From the NCBI GenBank assembly GCA_963762575.1, contig CAVXLL010000001.1, positions 62,001-126,000 of the forward strand: a stretch of 64,000 nt of DNA, read 5' to 3'. Source of the DNA: AP-15 sp963762575. GTDB lineage: Bacteria; Pseudomonadota; Alphaproteobacteria; ATCC43930; CGMCC-115725. The notes below the pieces were generated by a model. That model did no database searches and was not told the DNA's origin. It worked only from the letters and a program-made list of their open reading frames with translations. Of this stretch, positions 1-9,063 are shown one piece after another. The position numbers were made by a program, and so were the translations under genes. Positions within the stretch are counted from its first letter, which is position 1. The number at the start of each line of letters is the position of its first letter.

Positions 1-749
1 CAGTTGAGGCGCTAGTGCGGCCGCACCGGGCGGAACTCGCTGCGATCCTGATCGAGCCGATGCAGGGCACGACCGGCTGCATTCCAGCGGAGCACTCGTT
101 TCTCGCCGGTTTGCGCGCACTGGCGGATCACACCGGTGCGCTGCTGATATTCGATGAAGTAATGACCTCGCGTCTGGCGCCCGGCGGGCTGCAGGAGGCG
201 CACGGCATCCTCCCCGACATGACGACGCTCGGCAAATATATCGGCGGCGGTATGAGCTTCGGCGCCTTCGGCGGGCGCTCCGATCTGATGGAGCGCTTCG
301 ACCCGCGCCGTCCGGATGCGTTCCAGCACGCCGGCACGTTCAACAACAATGTGCTGACGATGAATGCCGGGCTGGTCGGGCTGACGGAGATTTACACACC
401 CGAGCGCGCCTGCGCCCTCAATGCAATGGGAGATCGCCTGCGCGAGCGGCTCAACAGGGTGGCGCACCGGCACGGGCTCGACATGCAGTTCACCGGCCTA
501 GGCTCGATGCTGGCAGTCCACATGACCGACGGCCCGATCCGCTCGCAGGAAGATGCCGAACGAGGCAATGCCGCATTGCGGGACCTCTTCTATTTCGACC
601 TTCTCGCGCGCGGCATCTGGTTCGCCAAGCGCGGCATGTTCGCGCTGTCGATCGCGCTCGGCGAAGACGATGGCGACAAGCTCGTCGAGGCGGTCGAAGA
701 ATTCGCGCAGACCCGCGCCCCGCTGTTCGACGGAATCCCATCCGAATAA
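1..749 (+). CDS. Class III (GSA-aminomutase-like) PLP aminotransferase, 5' end cut by the window
   Basis: PLP-dependent fold-type I enzyme; a cytoplasmic aminotransferase or aminomutase whose substrate cannot be read from sequence. The frame is open from base 3 to the stop at 747-749, so this is the C-terminal part of a protein that is usually 420-450 residues; the N-terminal substrate region is outside the window. The pyridine-nitrogen aspartate sits in LLIFDEVMTSR and the Schiff-base lysine in TTLGKYIGGG. The downstream FNNNVLTMNAGL segment is typical of glutamate-1-semialdehyde aminomutase relatives. A second member of the same family lies at 28278-29567. An SDR gene follows 59 bases downstream on the same strand. 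Family call is secure; true GSA aminomutase activity is unlikely in this catabolic context. Confidence 0.85.
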   Translation, partial: VEALVRPHRAELAAILIEPMQGTTGCIPAEHSFLAGLRALADHTGALLIFDEVMTSRLAPGGLQEAHGILPDMTTLGKYIGGGMSFGAFGGRSDLMERFDPRRPDAFQHAGTFNNNVLTMNAGLVGLTEIYTPERACALNAMGDRLRERLNRVAHRHGLDMQFTGLGSMLAVHMTDGPIRSQEDAERGNAALRDLFYFDLLARGIWFAKRGMFALSIALGEDDGDKLVEAVEEFAQTRAPLFDGIPSE

Positions 750-808
750 AGCCGCCGCGTGTGGTCGCTAGCAAGCCTTCCTCACTGTGTTTAACCTAGG
801 GGAACCTC

Positions 809-1630
809 ATGGATCTCCAGATGAACGGGAAGACGGCGCTTGTCACAGGAGCGAGCGCCGGTATCGGCAAGGCGATAGTCTTTGCCTTGGCTCGGGAGGG
901 TGTCGACGTCGCAATCTGCGCGCGTCGCCAGGAGCCGCTGGAAGCGGCGGCGTCCCAGATTGCGCGCGCGACAAACCGCAAAATTGTCGCCATACCGGCT
1001 GATCTGACGAAGCCAGACGATGCCGAGGCCTTTGTCGAGAAAGCTCACACCGCGCTTGGGCGCGTCGATATTCTGGTCAACAACGCCGGATCGTCGCCCG
1101 GTGGAGTTCTCGAGTTCCTGACCGAAGAGCATTGGGCGCAGTCGCTGCAGCTCAAATTCATGGGTTATGTGCGTTGTTTGAAGCACGTGTTGCCGATCAT
1201 GCAGAGGCAGGGGCGCGGCCGCGTCGTCAACCTGATTGGCAATGACGGGGTCAAACCAGCTTATTGGGAGATCGCGCCAGGAGCGGCGAATGCCGCCGGG
1301 CAGAACCTGACGCTGGCGCTCGCTGCGCAGTACGGCAGGGACAATATCAGCTTTGTGGCGGTCAATCCCGGGCCGGTCCGTACTGAGCGCTGGGCCGGTC
1401 TCGTAGACGCGATGGCGCGCGACTTGAAGATTCCGCGCGAGCAGGCTGATACGCTCGCACCGCGCAGCATTCCACTGGGGCGCATTGCCGAATGCGAGGA
1501 GGTCGCCAGCCTTGTCACCTATCTCGCATCCGATCTGGCGCATTTCGTCAACGGCACGATGATCGAGATCGACGGCGGCCAGCAGAAGCCGCTGATGGAG
1601 ATCCGCTCGTCCTCGATATCTGCCCGCTAG
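809..1630 (+). CDS. SDR-family protein lacking the Ser-Tyr-Lys catalytic residues
   Basis: 273-residue Rossmann protein of the short-chain dehydrogenase/reductase family. The cofactor motif TGASAGIG (13-20) and the NNAG motif (91-94) are intact, and the C-terminal DGGQQ region is normal, so NAD(P) binding is likely. Aligning the catalytic segment with a classical SDR puts Gly144 where the Ser should be, Pro157 in place of Tyr and Asn161 in place of Lys (segment PGAANAAGQN). Classical reductase chemistry is therefore doubtful; a cofactor-binding or regulatory role, or a different mechanism, is possible. The ATG at 809 follows AGGGGAACCTC. A second ATG four codons on is also possible. Confidence 0.8.
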   Translation: MDLQMNGKTALVTGASAGIGKAIVFALAREGVDVAICARRQEPLEAAASQIARATNRKIVAIPADLTKPDDAEAFVEKAHTALGRVDILVNNAGSSPGGVLEFLTEEHWAQSLQLKFMGYVRCLKHVLPIMQRQGRGRVVNLIGNDGVKPAYWEIAPGAANAAGQNLTLALAAQYGRDNISFVAVNPGPVRTERWAGLVDAMARDLKIPREQADTLAPRSIPLGRIAECEEVASLVTYLASDLAHFVNGTMIEIDGGQQKPLMEIRSSSISAR

Positions 1631-1793
1631 CAATGATCGCGAGGCGTGGAATCGCAAGGCCCGCGTGGCAATGGATTGACACCCGGTGGCGGCGAGTGTT
1701 GCAGTTTCCCTATCACCGGCCATTGCCTGGGGCTCGCCCTCACCCGCTTCGCTGCGCTCAGCCCCGACCCTTGATGAGTGAGGGTAACCTCGC

Positions 1794-2621
1794 ATGAAGG
1801 CGCCCGCCGTCGATTACGTCAGGCCGCGCAGCCTGGCCGAGGCCGTCGACCTGCTCGCGGAACACCGGGGCAAGGCGCGGGTGATCGCGGGCGGCCAGTC
1901 GCTGGTAGCGATGATGAACCTGCGGATAGCCTCGCCGGGCTTGCTCATCGATATCAGCCGATTGCCGGAGCTGAATTTGGTTTCGGACGACGGCGATGCG
2001 GTGACTGTAGGCGCTTGCGTGACGCATGCCGCAATCGAAGACGGAGGCGTCGCCGACCCGTCGCGCGGGCTGATGCCGCGGGTCGCGGCGAGCCTTGCCT
2101 ATCGCGCGATCCGCAATCGCGGCACGATCGGCGGTAGCCTGGCCTTGTCGGACCCCGCGGCCGAATGGCCGGCCGTTCTGATGGCGCTGGATGCCGAGGT
2201 CCTGGTGTGCGGCCCCGGCGGGTTGCGCTCGGTCAAAGGCACCGAGTTTACGACCGGGGTCTTCGAGACGGTGCTTGCCGCCGACGAGATCATCGAAAGC
2301 GTGCGCATTCCTAAGGTATCGGCGGATGCCCGATGGAGTTACCTGAAGCTGTGCCGCAAATCGGGCGAATTCGCCAGCGCGCTCGCAGTCGTCGTCGCCG
2401 ACCGCACGCGCGGTCATTCACGGGTCGTCCTCGGCGCGGCCAATGGCGCCCCGCTGGTGCTCCACGACACTTCGCGGCTCGTATCCAGCGGGGAGCACGG
2501 AGATTTGCGCAATGCTGTTGCGGCCGATCTCGATCGCGCGGCGGACCGGCATTTCGACGAGTTCCAGCGTCATCTCTATGGGGTCGCCGCAATGCGCGCA
2601 GTGCAACAGGTGCTGCCGTGA
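1794..2621 (+). CDS. Molybdenum hydroxylase FAD-binding (medium) subunit
   Basis: 275 residues, the normal size for the CoxM/XdhB-type FAD subunit of the xanthine dehydrogenase/CO dehydrogenase family, which passes electrons from the 2Fe-2S subunit to an acceptor. Both FAD-loop signatures are present: AGGQSLVAMMNLR near residue 38 and TIGGSLALSDPAAEWP near 112. It is the first gene of a medium-small-large operon and overlaps the 2Fe-2S gene by four bases (GTGA at 2618-2621). The start ATG at 1794 follows a GAGGG-type ribosome-binding site, which lies in the right arm of a small dyad (CCCTCAC at 1737 against GTGAGGG near 1778). The substrate of the complex is unknown. Confidence 0.9.
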   Translation: MKAPAVDYVRPRSLAEAVDLLAEHRGKARVIAGGQSLVAMMNLRIASPGLLIDISRLPELNLVSDDGDAVTVGACVTHAAIEDGGVADPSRGLMPRVAASLAYRAIRNRGTIGGSLALSDPAAEWPAVLMALDAEVLVCGPGGLRSVKGTEFTTGVFETVLAADEIIESVRIPKVSADARWSYLKLCRKSGEFASALAVVVADRTRGHSRVVLGAANGAPLVLHDTSRLVSSGEHGDLRNAVAADLDRAADRHFDEFQRHLYGVAAMRAVQQVLP

Positions 2622-3100
2622 CTGCGATCCGCCTCCTGATCAACGGCGCCGCCGTTGCGGATGATGTCCCGCCGCGAATATCGCTCGCCGATTTTTTGCG
2701 CGAGCGCCGCAATCTGACCGGGACCCATCTCGGCTGCGAGCACGGCGTGTGCGGCGCCTGCACGGTCCTCGTCGACGGCGAGCCGGCGCGCTCCTGCCTG
2801 ATGCTGGCCGCCGCGTGCGACGAGCGCGAGATCAGGACCATCGAGGGTTTCGCCGGCGATCCGGTCATCGGGACGCTGCGGCGTAATTTTCACCAGCACC
2901 ACGCATTGCAATGCGGCTACTGCACGCCGGCGATGGTGATCACCGCGCGCGACCTGATCCTGCGGCGACGCGCGGGGTCGGAGCGCGAAATTCGTGAGGG
3001 TCTTGCCGGCAATATCTGCCGCTGCACCGGCTACACCAATATCGTCACTGCAATCGCCGAGGCGGCGAAGGAATTGGGGAAGGAGGCGGCCAATGCCTGA
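2618..3100 (+). CDS. Molybdenum hydroxylase 2Fe-2S (small) subunit
   Basis: 160-residue electron-transfer subunit with two [2Fe-2S] clusters. The plant-ferredoxin-type N-terminal domain has the CEHGVCGACTVLVDG motif plus a fourth Cys in ARSCLM. The C-terminal alpha-helical domain has CGYCTPAM and NICRCTGY. All eight cysteines are present. The start is placed at GTG 2618 because it gives the standard N terminus (TAIRLLINGAAV) and overlaps the FAD subunit stop by four bases, the usual coupling in these operons. The frame is open further upstream, but that stretch is the shadow of the FAD gene. It overlaps the Mo subunit by eight bases at its 3' end. Confidence 0.92.
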   Translation: MTAIRLLINGAAVADDVPPRISLADFLRERRNLTGTHLGCEHGVCGACTVLVDGEPARSCLMLAAACDEREIRTIEGFAGDPVIGTLRRNFHQHHALQCGYCTPAMVITARDLILRRRAGSEREIREGLAGNICRCTGYTNIVTAIAEAAKELGKEAANA

Positions 3101-5445
3101 CGACCGGCTTGGCGTCGGTGCGTCGCTGCTGCGCAGAGAGGATGACCGGCACCTGCATGGGCGCGGCCAGTTCGTCGCCGACATAAGATTGCCGGGCACA
3201 ATGGACGTCGCGTTTGTCCGCAGCCCGCATGCGCATGCCCGAATCCGCTCGATCTCGGTTCCGCCGGAAGCACGCGGCTGCGTCTTCACCGCGGCAGACA
3301 TGCCGCGCGTCAAGCCGATCCGCGTCGTCTCGCACTCGACCGGCGCCAAATCGCCGCCATGGCCGCCCCTCGCCACCGACAAGGTCCGCTATGTCGGCGA
3401 AGCGATCGCCGCCTGCATTGCCCCGTCGCGCGGCGAGGCGGAAGATCTTGCCGACTCCGTCGCGGTCGATTTCGAGATATTGGAGGCGGTGGTCGACGCG
3501 CCGCGCGACATGCGCGGCAGCCGCCATCCGGTGCACGAGCAGTGGGGCGACAATCTTTATGTCGAGCACGCCCTGCAGGCCGGCGACATCGACGCTGCGG
3601 CGCGCGCGGCCGAAGTGACGGTGACCCGAGAATTCCGCATGCAGCGGCAGTCGGGCGCGCCGCTCGAATGCCGCGGTGTGCTCGCCTATCGCGACTATCG
3701 CCTCGACGAAGTCGTTGTCTATGCCTCGACCCAGACGCCGCATACCGTGCGCGTCGCATTGGCCGAGATCCTCGACATCGACGAGCGCCGCATCCGCGTC
3801 GTCGCGCCCGATGTCGGCGGCGGCTTCGGGCCCAAGGCCCGGCTCTACCCGGAGGAGATCATCCTGGCGGCACTGGCGCTCGAGCTCGATCACCCGGTGC
3901 GCTGGATCGAGGACCGCAACGAGCATCTCTTAACGACGGCGCACACCCGCGACCATCATTACAAGGTCACCGCCTACGCCGACCGGCAAGGCCGCATTCT
4001 CGGCGTCGACGCCGAGATCGTCGTCGATGCCGGAGCCTATGGGCTGTGGCCGCAGGGGCCCTATCATGAAGCCGGCATGGTGGCGCGCGCCTTGCCGGGG
4101 CCATACACGATTCCGAACTACCGCGCGAAGCACTATACGGTGGCGACGAACAAGACGCCGCTCGGCCCCTACCGCGGGGTCGGCCGTCCGGGCGCGTGCT
4201 TTGTCATCGAACGGCTGATCGATGAGATCGCCCGCGCGATCGGGCGTGAGCCCAATGAGGTGCGGCTCGTCAACATGGTGCGCCGCGAGCAGATGCCGTT
4301 CACGTCGATCGGCGGCATGCGCTTCGACAGCGGCGATTATGCGCAGAGCGTGCGGCTGTGCGCCGAGCTGCTGGACATGCCGGCGATCCGCGCGCGCCAG
4401 CAGCGCAGTGAGCCGGACGGACGGCTGATCGGCATTGGGTTTGCCAGCTTTGCCGAGCAGACCGCGCACGGCGCCGCCGAGTTCGCCTCCCGCGGCGCCT
4501 CGATCATCCCCGGTTTCGAGAGCTGCACCGCGCGCATCCTGACCGATGGCAGCGTCGTTTTGATGGTCGGCATCCAGTCGCACGGCCAGGGCCTCGAAAC
4601 CGCGCTGTCGCAGGTCGCCGCCGAGGAGCTCGGCATCGACCCGGCGCAGATCTCGGTGCGCCACGGCGACACCGAAAGCACCGCCTTCGGGTTTGGCACC
4701 TTCGCCTCGCGCAGCATGGTCATGTCGGGCGGCGCGGTGGCGCGCGCCAGCCGCATGTTGCGCGACAAGCTGTGCCGGATCGGCGCGCATCTGTTGCAAT
4801 GCGAGGTCGGCGACGGTGCGCTGCGCCGGCGGCGCGGTAGCGGGCCGCAGGGCTCGGTCACGATCGCCGAGATCGCCAAGGTCGCGCATTTGCGCATGGA
4901 CGGATTGCCGCCCGGGGTCGAGCCGCTGCTCGACGCGACCGCCACCTACGAGCCGGCGATCAGCACCGGCGTCTATTCCTATGCGACGCACGGCGCCGTC
5001 GTCGCGGTCGACCCGGAGACCGGCTCCATCGAGCTGCTCGACTTCGCCGTCGCCGAGGATTGCGGCACGATGGTCAACCCGATGCTCGTCGAAGGCCAGA
5101 TCCGCGGCGGCGTCGTGCAGGGCATCGGCACCGCGCTCTACGAGGAGATCCCCTACGACGAGGCAGGCCAGCCGCTCGCCGCGACGCTTCGCCGACTACC
5201 AGCTGCCCGGCGCCTTCGAAATGCCGGCGATCAAGATCGGCCACCTCCACACCCCCACCCCGCACACCGAATACGGCATGAAGGGGATGGGCGAGGGCGG
5301 CGCCGTCGCGCCGCCCGCCGCGATCGCCAACGCCGTGCGCGACGCCCTCGCCGCGATCGGCGCCGAAGTCAACGAAACGCCGATCACCCCCCGGCGGGTG
5401 ATGGCGGCGATCCGAAGGGCGGAAGAGGCGGTAACGAATTCTTAA
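3093..5445 (+). CDS. Molybdenum hydroxylase Mo/MCD-binding (large) subunit, one frameshift near 5190
   Basis: About 783 residues once corrected; binds the molybdopterin cytosine dinucleotide cofactor and carries out substrate hydroxylation. Visible signatures are the GGGFGPKARLYPEE cofactor loop, GPYRGVGRPGACF at the position of the CO-dehydrogenase active-site loop (without the AYxCSFR Cys-Ser-Phe-Arg that marks true CO dehydrogenases), and GMKGMGEGG with the catalytic Glu near the C terminus. The ATG at 3093 overlaps the small-subunit stop. Near 5190 one extra base (CTT-C-GCC) shifts the frame, and the normal C terminus (ADYQLPGAFEMPAIKIGHLH onward) continues in the next frame to the stop at 5443-5445. 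The rest is intact, so this may be a sequencing indel. A decayed copy of the last 810 bases lies at 7591-8340. Confidence 0.85.
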
Positions 5446-5516
5446 CCCTCCCGCGCGACATTGCTCGCTGGGGGCCAAAACGCGGCGATTAGAAAAAAGC
5501 CTATTCGACGACCGTA

Positions 5517-6726
5517 ATGGCGGCGATCTTCGGGTCATCATCACTGCCCCAGTTGGTGGGGATGGTCGAAAACATCCCCGAGTATTTGGTTCGGATGGTG
5601 CGCCGTCCCTTAACCGGCGAAGGCAGCGATCCCAGGCACGACCCCGGTCATCGCTTTCGGGGACCCACGCCGAGCCGAGATCGCAACGTTAGGCATCAAC
5701 CCGAGCTTCCACGAATTCCGTAGCAAAGACGGTGGCTTCCTCGCAGGACCGAAGCGCCGTCTCTCAACACTCAAATCGCTCGGTGCGGACAGTACAGCAG
5801 CGCTCACCACAGATCAGATTCAAATCGTCGTAACGGAGTGCGCCGCTTACTTTCTCAGAAATCCGTATCGACGCTGGTTCGATCCGCTCGATCAGGTGCT
5901 GCGACATGGTCTTGGGGCCAGCTATTACGATGCCAGCGCCTGCCATCTCGACCTTGTGCAGTGGGCGACCGTACCTGCATGGAGCGAGCTGCCGCCAGCA
6001 ATAAGACACAGCTTGATCGAAGAGGGCGTTCTGCATCTTCGGAACCACCTGCAATTTGGGAACCTACGGCTCGTTCTCCTCAACGGTCGTGAAGTCCTGC
6101 ATCACGTCACCCGTATCGGTTTGGCCAAGCTGCAGGCGCACGAGACATTTGATGTCAGTGCGCACCTATCATGCTCTCTTTATTGGGGTGACGGCGGAGG
6201 TGTGCGGTTCGTCGGTTGGTCGACCAACTTGCAGAGCAGTCGTGGCGTTAGTCGGGATTTCAGAGATCGGCTGGCGCGGTGGCTTGCCGGTACCACGGAA
6301 CTCTCCGAAGCTCACGTGGGTGGAAGCCAATTAACGGCTCGGCCTGGGCACGCTCTGGATGCTCGCGGATACGTGGTGAGGAGCACCGTTTTGGCGAACA
6401 AAGCTGAGCTACTGCCCCTTTTGAAAACCTGGCTTGAGACCTCCGATGCACTGACCGTAGGTAACGCGAAGCGCGGCCAGACGCCGTGGGTCTATGTCGC
6501 CCTAGACCGGCAACAGCGGGCCGTAATGAACTCAGACACTACGCGGGCAGCGATTGGGGAATATGTAACTGAAGCGCAGGCGCGCGGCGCCGACTTGCCA
6601 TGGTTGGTAAGGCCGAACAAGCTGAATGGCCACTGGAATAAGCTCGTATTTCGGGCAGATCGCAAGCCAACCCCGGGCTGGTACTGCTACCTCAAGCCGG
6701 CTGCTACCGGCCCCGAGGAGCTATGA
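5517..6726 (+). CDS. Uracil-DNA-glycosylase-like protein of a two-gene cassette, one frameshift near 5634
   Basis: About 402 residues after correction. The N-terminal 39 residues run from ATG 5517 to the CCC at 5631-5633; an extra A at 5634 then moves the frame and the rest continues to 6726, giving LTGEGSDP-GTTPVIAFGDP across the join. The pattern resembles the UDG superfamily: GINPSF (59-64) at the position of the Mug-type GINPG loop, YYDASACHLDLVQWAT (about 136-151), and a VLLNGREV strand (about 186-193). No HPS-type second catalytic motif was found, so glycosylase activity is uncertain. The C-terminal half (from about residue 260) is not recognised. It sits four bases upstream of the FWGEWE gene and is coupled to it. 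Base composition is clearly less GC-rich than its neighbours. Confidence 0.55.
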
Positions 6727-6730
6727 GATA

Positions 6731-7588
6731 ATGCGCTCGTCGGCCAGCCCGGTCTTCGTACAGTTCCCCCATCCCGGAACAGAGCACAACCCGCGTAATT
6801 TATACCGTCAACCGTGGAACAGGTGCGACCATCGCCGGAAATTTCTACTGAGCAATGGCCGCTATGTTGCCAAAGATGGGTCCCTCTGCGACGCTCCCCT
6901 GGCGTTCTGGGGGGAGTGGGAAGCACCCTCTTACATCAAAGAAAGATGGTCACAAAAAGGGTCGCTTCCACGTTTCCTCCATACGCCAGTCTGGGAATAT
7001 CCGACAAATTCGGACCCTCGGCAGAACACCGATCCTTGGGTGTTCGGGGATTGTTTTCGCTACAGCAACTGCAAACAGCTTAGCCAATCCGCTCTGAGGA
7101 GGCTGGCACCGGGCTCGATCATCTTGTTCGGATCGGGCTCGCGCCGTGACGGCTCCTTCGCAATCGACACCGTTTTTGTTGTTGCGGATTCCATCCGGTT
7201 CTCGCCCGCGGAACCGCCGGAGACCGATGACGCCTTTCGCGTCTGTACAATCGAGTCGCTCCGAACGAGTGGAGATGCCAGCAAGCAATTTATGCTGTAT
7301 CGAGGGGCGACATATGAAGCTCGGATAAACGGAATGTACTCGTTCGTTCCGTGTCACCGCGCAGACAGCGAGATAGTGCGGTTCCCGCGACCGCCTGTGG
7401 CGTTGCCTCTCTGCTGCGTCAATCCGAGTAGCACGCAGTCGCCCAGTGGCGCGGGGAGGCCCCGCACTATGGCAGAGTTGCTCGACGTGTGGGAGATCGT
7501 GCGCGAACAGGTCCTCAAAGCCGACTGCCTCCTCGGGGTCCATTTCTCGACGCCGCGCCTCGATCACGGTCCGACCGACGCGCCTTAA
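6731..7588 (+). CDS. Unrecognised protein with FPHPGTEH and FWGEWE motifs, second gene of the cassette
   Basis: 285 residues, no family recognised. Visible conserved-looking blocks are FPHPGTEH (12-19), PWN (28-30), HRRKF (34-38), FWGEWE (59-64) and a DPWVFGDCFRYSNCKQ segment near residue 100, then a beta-rich stretch (GSIILFGSGS, FAIDTVFVVADS). There is no signal peptide and no membrane segment, so it is presumably cytoplasmic. The ATG at 6731 lies four bases after the stop of the UDG-like gene, with GAGGAG at 6716-6721 as ribosome-binding site, so the two are co-translated. The stop at 7586-7588 lies three bases before the start of homology to the Mo subunit gene. Composition suggests acquisition from elsewhere. 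A defence or DNA-modification role is only an inference from its partner. Confidence 0.55.
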   Translation: MRSSASPVFVQFPHPGTEHNPRNLYRQPWNRCDHRRKFLLSNGRYVAKDGSLCDAPLAFWGEWEAPSYIKERWSQKGSLPRFLHTPVWEYPTNSDPRQNTDPWVFGDCFRYSNCKQLSQSALRRLAPGSIILFGSGSRRDGSFAIDTVFVVADSIRFSPAEPPETDDAFRVCTIESLRTSGDASKQFMLYRGATYEARINGMYSFVPCHRADSEIVRFPRPPVALPLCCVNPSSTQSPSGAGRPRTMAELLDVWEIVREQVLKADCLLGVHFSTPRLDHGPTDAP

Positions 7589-7590
7589 CG

Positions 7591-8340
7591 ATCGACCCGG
7601 CGTGGATTTCGGTGCGCCACGGCGACACCGAGTGCACGGCTTTCGGGTTTGTCATTTTCGCCTCGCGCAGCATGGTGAAGTCGGGGGCGCGGCGGCGCGC
7701 GCCAGCCGAATGTTGCGCGACAAGCTCTGCCGGACCGGCGCCCATCTGCTGCAATGCGATGTCGCCGAGACGCGCTGCGCCGGCGGCATGGTGTCGGGGC
7801 CGCAGGGCTCGGTCACGAGCGCCGAGATCGCCAAAGTGGCTCATCTGCGCATGGACGGATTGCCGCAAGGGGTCGATCCATTGCTCGACGCAACCGCGAC
7901 CTACGAGCCGGCGATCAGCACCGGCGTTTATTCTTACGCGACGCATGGCGCCGTCGTCGCGGTCGATCCCGAGACCGGGTTTGTCGAATTGCTCGACTAT
8001 GCGGTCGCTGAGGATTGCGGCACGACGGTCGACCCGCTGCTCGTCGAAGGCCAGATCCGCGGCGTCGTCGAAGGCGTCGGTACGGCCCTTTACGAAGAGG
8101 TCCCTACGACGAGACATACCAGTCGCTCGCCGGCACCCTGGCCGATTACCTGCTCCCCGATGCTGCCGAGATGCCGGCAATCAGAATCGGCCACCTCCAC
8201 ACCCCAACCCACACACCGAATACGGCATGAAGGGCATCGGTGAAGGCGGCGCCGACGCCGTACCCGGTGTGCTCCCGGCAAGCGGCGCCGAAGTCAACGA
8301 AACTCCGATCACACCGAGGAGGGTGGTAGCGGCGTACTAA
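7591..8340 (+). pseudogene. Degenerate second copy of the Mo-subunit 3' end
   Basis: This stretch matches 4635-5445 of the large Mo subunit gene at protein and DNA level, beginning abruptly at ATCGACCCGGCG. It covers IDPAWISVRHGDTE to ITPRRVVAAY, the C-terminal third of the protein. It has no start, at least three frame changes (near 7690, near 8101 and near 8210) and an internal deletion that removes the segment between GEGGA and GAEVNETP. Differences are spread along its length, so it is not a recent tandem duplicate of the upstream copy and more likely came from a related gene. It cannot encode a working product. Confidence 0.85.
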
Positions 8341-8384
8341 AAAGCCCGCGAGATAGTGCCCGCGGTGTGAAGATGCATCCCGGA

Positions 8385-8777
8385 TTACAACGGCAGGCTC
8401 TCTATGTCCGTCTGCGAGAAATCGTTTCCTTGGTAGAGCAACGGCAATCGCCGGGCTTTTGCGAGAGCGTAGGCAAAGCAGTCGCCATAGTTGAGGCCGG
8501 CCGGATGTCGGCCCCTGCCAAAGCGCCGCCAAGCGGCGCGCGCGATCTCGGCTTGATCTTGGTCAACTGCAACAATTTCGATAGTGGCGCGATAGAGCAT
8601 CAAATCGAGCTCGCGTCCACCGGGTTCGCCCTTTCGGCTTTCGATCACGATCGAGGTTTCCAGCAAGTTTGCCGCCGATAACAGGCGCGGAGAACTCGTC
8701 TCGATCAGCTGCGCGATGCGGGCCGCAGTCGCTTCGTTCAGCAGCACGGCTATAATGGCCGAAGTATCGATGACCAT
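8385..8777 (-). CDS. vapC: VapC-type PIN-domain toxin
   Basis: 130-residue PIN-domain ribonuclease, toxin of a type II toxin-antitoxin pair. The acidic active-site residues are visible: Asp4 in MVIDTSAIIAVLLNE, Glu in LLETSIVIESR near residue 40, and the Asp pair in LNYGDCFAYALAK and YQGNDFSQTDI. Length is normal for VapC (about 130). Its ATG shares one base with the TGA of the upstream antitoxin gene (TGATG), so translation is coupled. The pair lies directly beside the foreign-looking cassette and the pseudogene at 5.5-8.3 kb, a common setting for such modules. Confidence 0.92.
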   Translation of the reverse strand: MVIDTSAIIAVLLNEATAARIAQLIETSSPRLLSAANLLETSIVIESRKGEPGGRELDLMLYRATIEIVAVDQDQAEIARAAWRRFGRGRHPAGLNYGDCFAYALAKARRLPLLYQGNDFSQTDIESLPL

Positions 8778-9031
8778 CAGGCGGGCAGCCCGTGCTCGTC
8801 ATAGCCGAGGATCTCATTAGCCGTCCGCCTATCGAGATCCGGCAACGACGCACAGCGCCCGCCGATTTCGAGGATTTCGGCGGCCAGGCTGCGCCCGCCT
8901 CGGTCGTGTCGGATTCGCTGCAGCCGCTCTTCGGCAGCTCTGCGGACCGCGGTTGTAACCGTCTCTCCGGTCAGTGCCGCGAGCTCGCGCACGGATTTTT
9001 CCGTTGTTGGGTCTTTGATGTTGAGTGACAT
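8777..9031 (-). CDS. vapB: VapB-type antitoxin (Rv0623-like transcription factor family)
   Basis: 84 residues. The N-terminal part (MSLNIKDPTTEKSVREL, then ALTGETVTTAVRRAAEERL) matches the PSK/Rv0623-like VapB family, a ribbon-helix-helix-type DNA-binding domain followed by a C-terminal tail that blocks the toxin. An in-frame ATG 33 bases upstream (9064) was rejected because it would lie at the -10 box of the likely promoter (9064-9092). The start at 9031 is weakly supported by an AAGGCC sequence. It binds its own operator in related systems, and a suitable dyad lies at 9046-9060. Confidence 0.88.
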   Translation of the reverse strand: MSLNIKDPTTEKSVRELAALTGETVTTAVRRAAEERLQRIRHDRGGRSLAAEILEIGGRCASLPDLDRRTANEILGYDEHGLPA

Positions 9032-9045
9032 TGCATTCTGGCCTT

Positions 9046-9060
9046 GCAGAATTTTTCTGC
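9046..9060 (-). promoter_or_regulatory. Inverted repeat, likely VapB operator
   Basis: A perfect 6-bp inverted repeat, GCAGAA-TTT-TTCTGC, lies between the predicted -10 box and the vapB start, where repressor binding would block transcription. Autoregulation by VapB or VapBC is known for this family; binding here is inferred from position and symmetry only. Confidence 0.5.
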
Positions 9061-9063
9061 TCA

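Noticed and set aside
1676..1705. TTGACA before the FAD subunit gene as a promoter
   Set aside because: The -35 box is perfect, but the sequence 17 bases on (TTGCAG) is not a -10 box.
3093..5445. Genuine aerobic CO dehydrogenase
   Set aside because: The active-site loop lacks the Cys-Ser-Phe-Arg signature of form I CoxL; the same is true of 21225-23558.
5446..8340. Insertion sequence carrying the cassette
   Set aside because: No transposase, terminal inverted repeats or target-site duplication was seen; the flanking homology fits recombination better.
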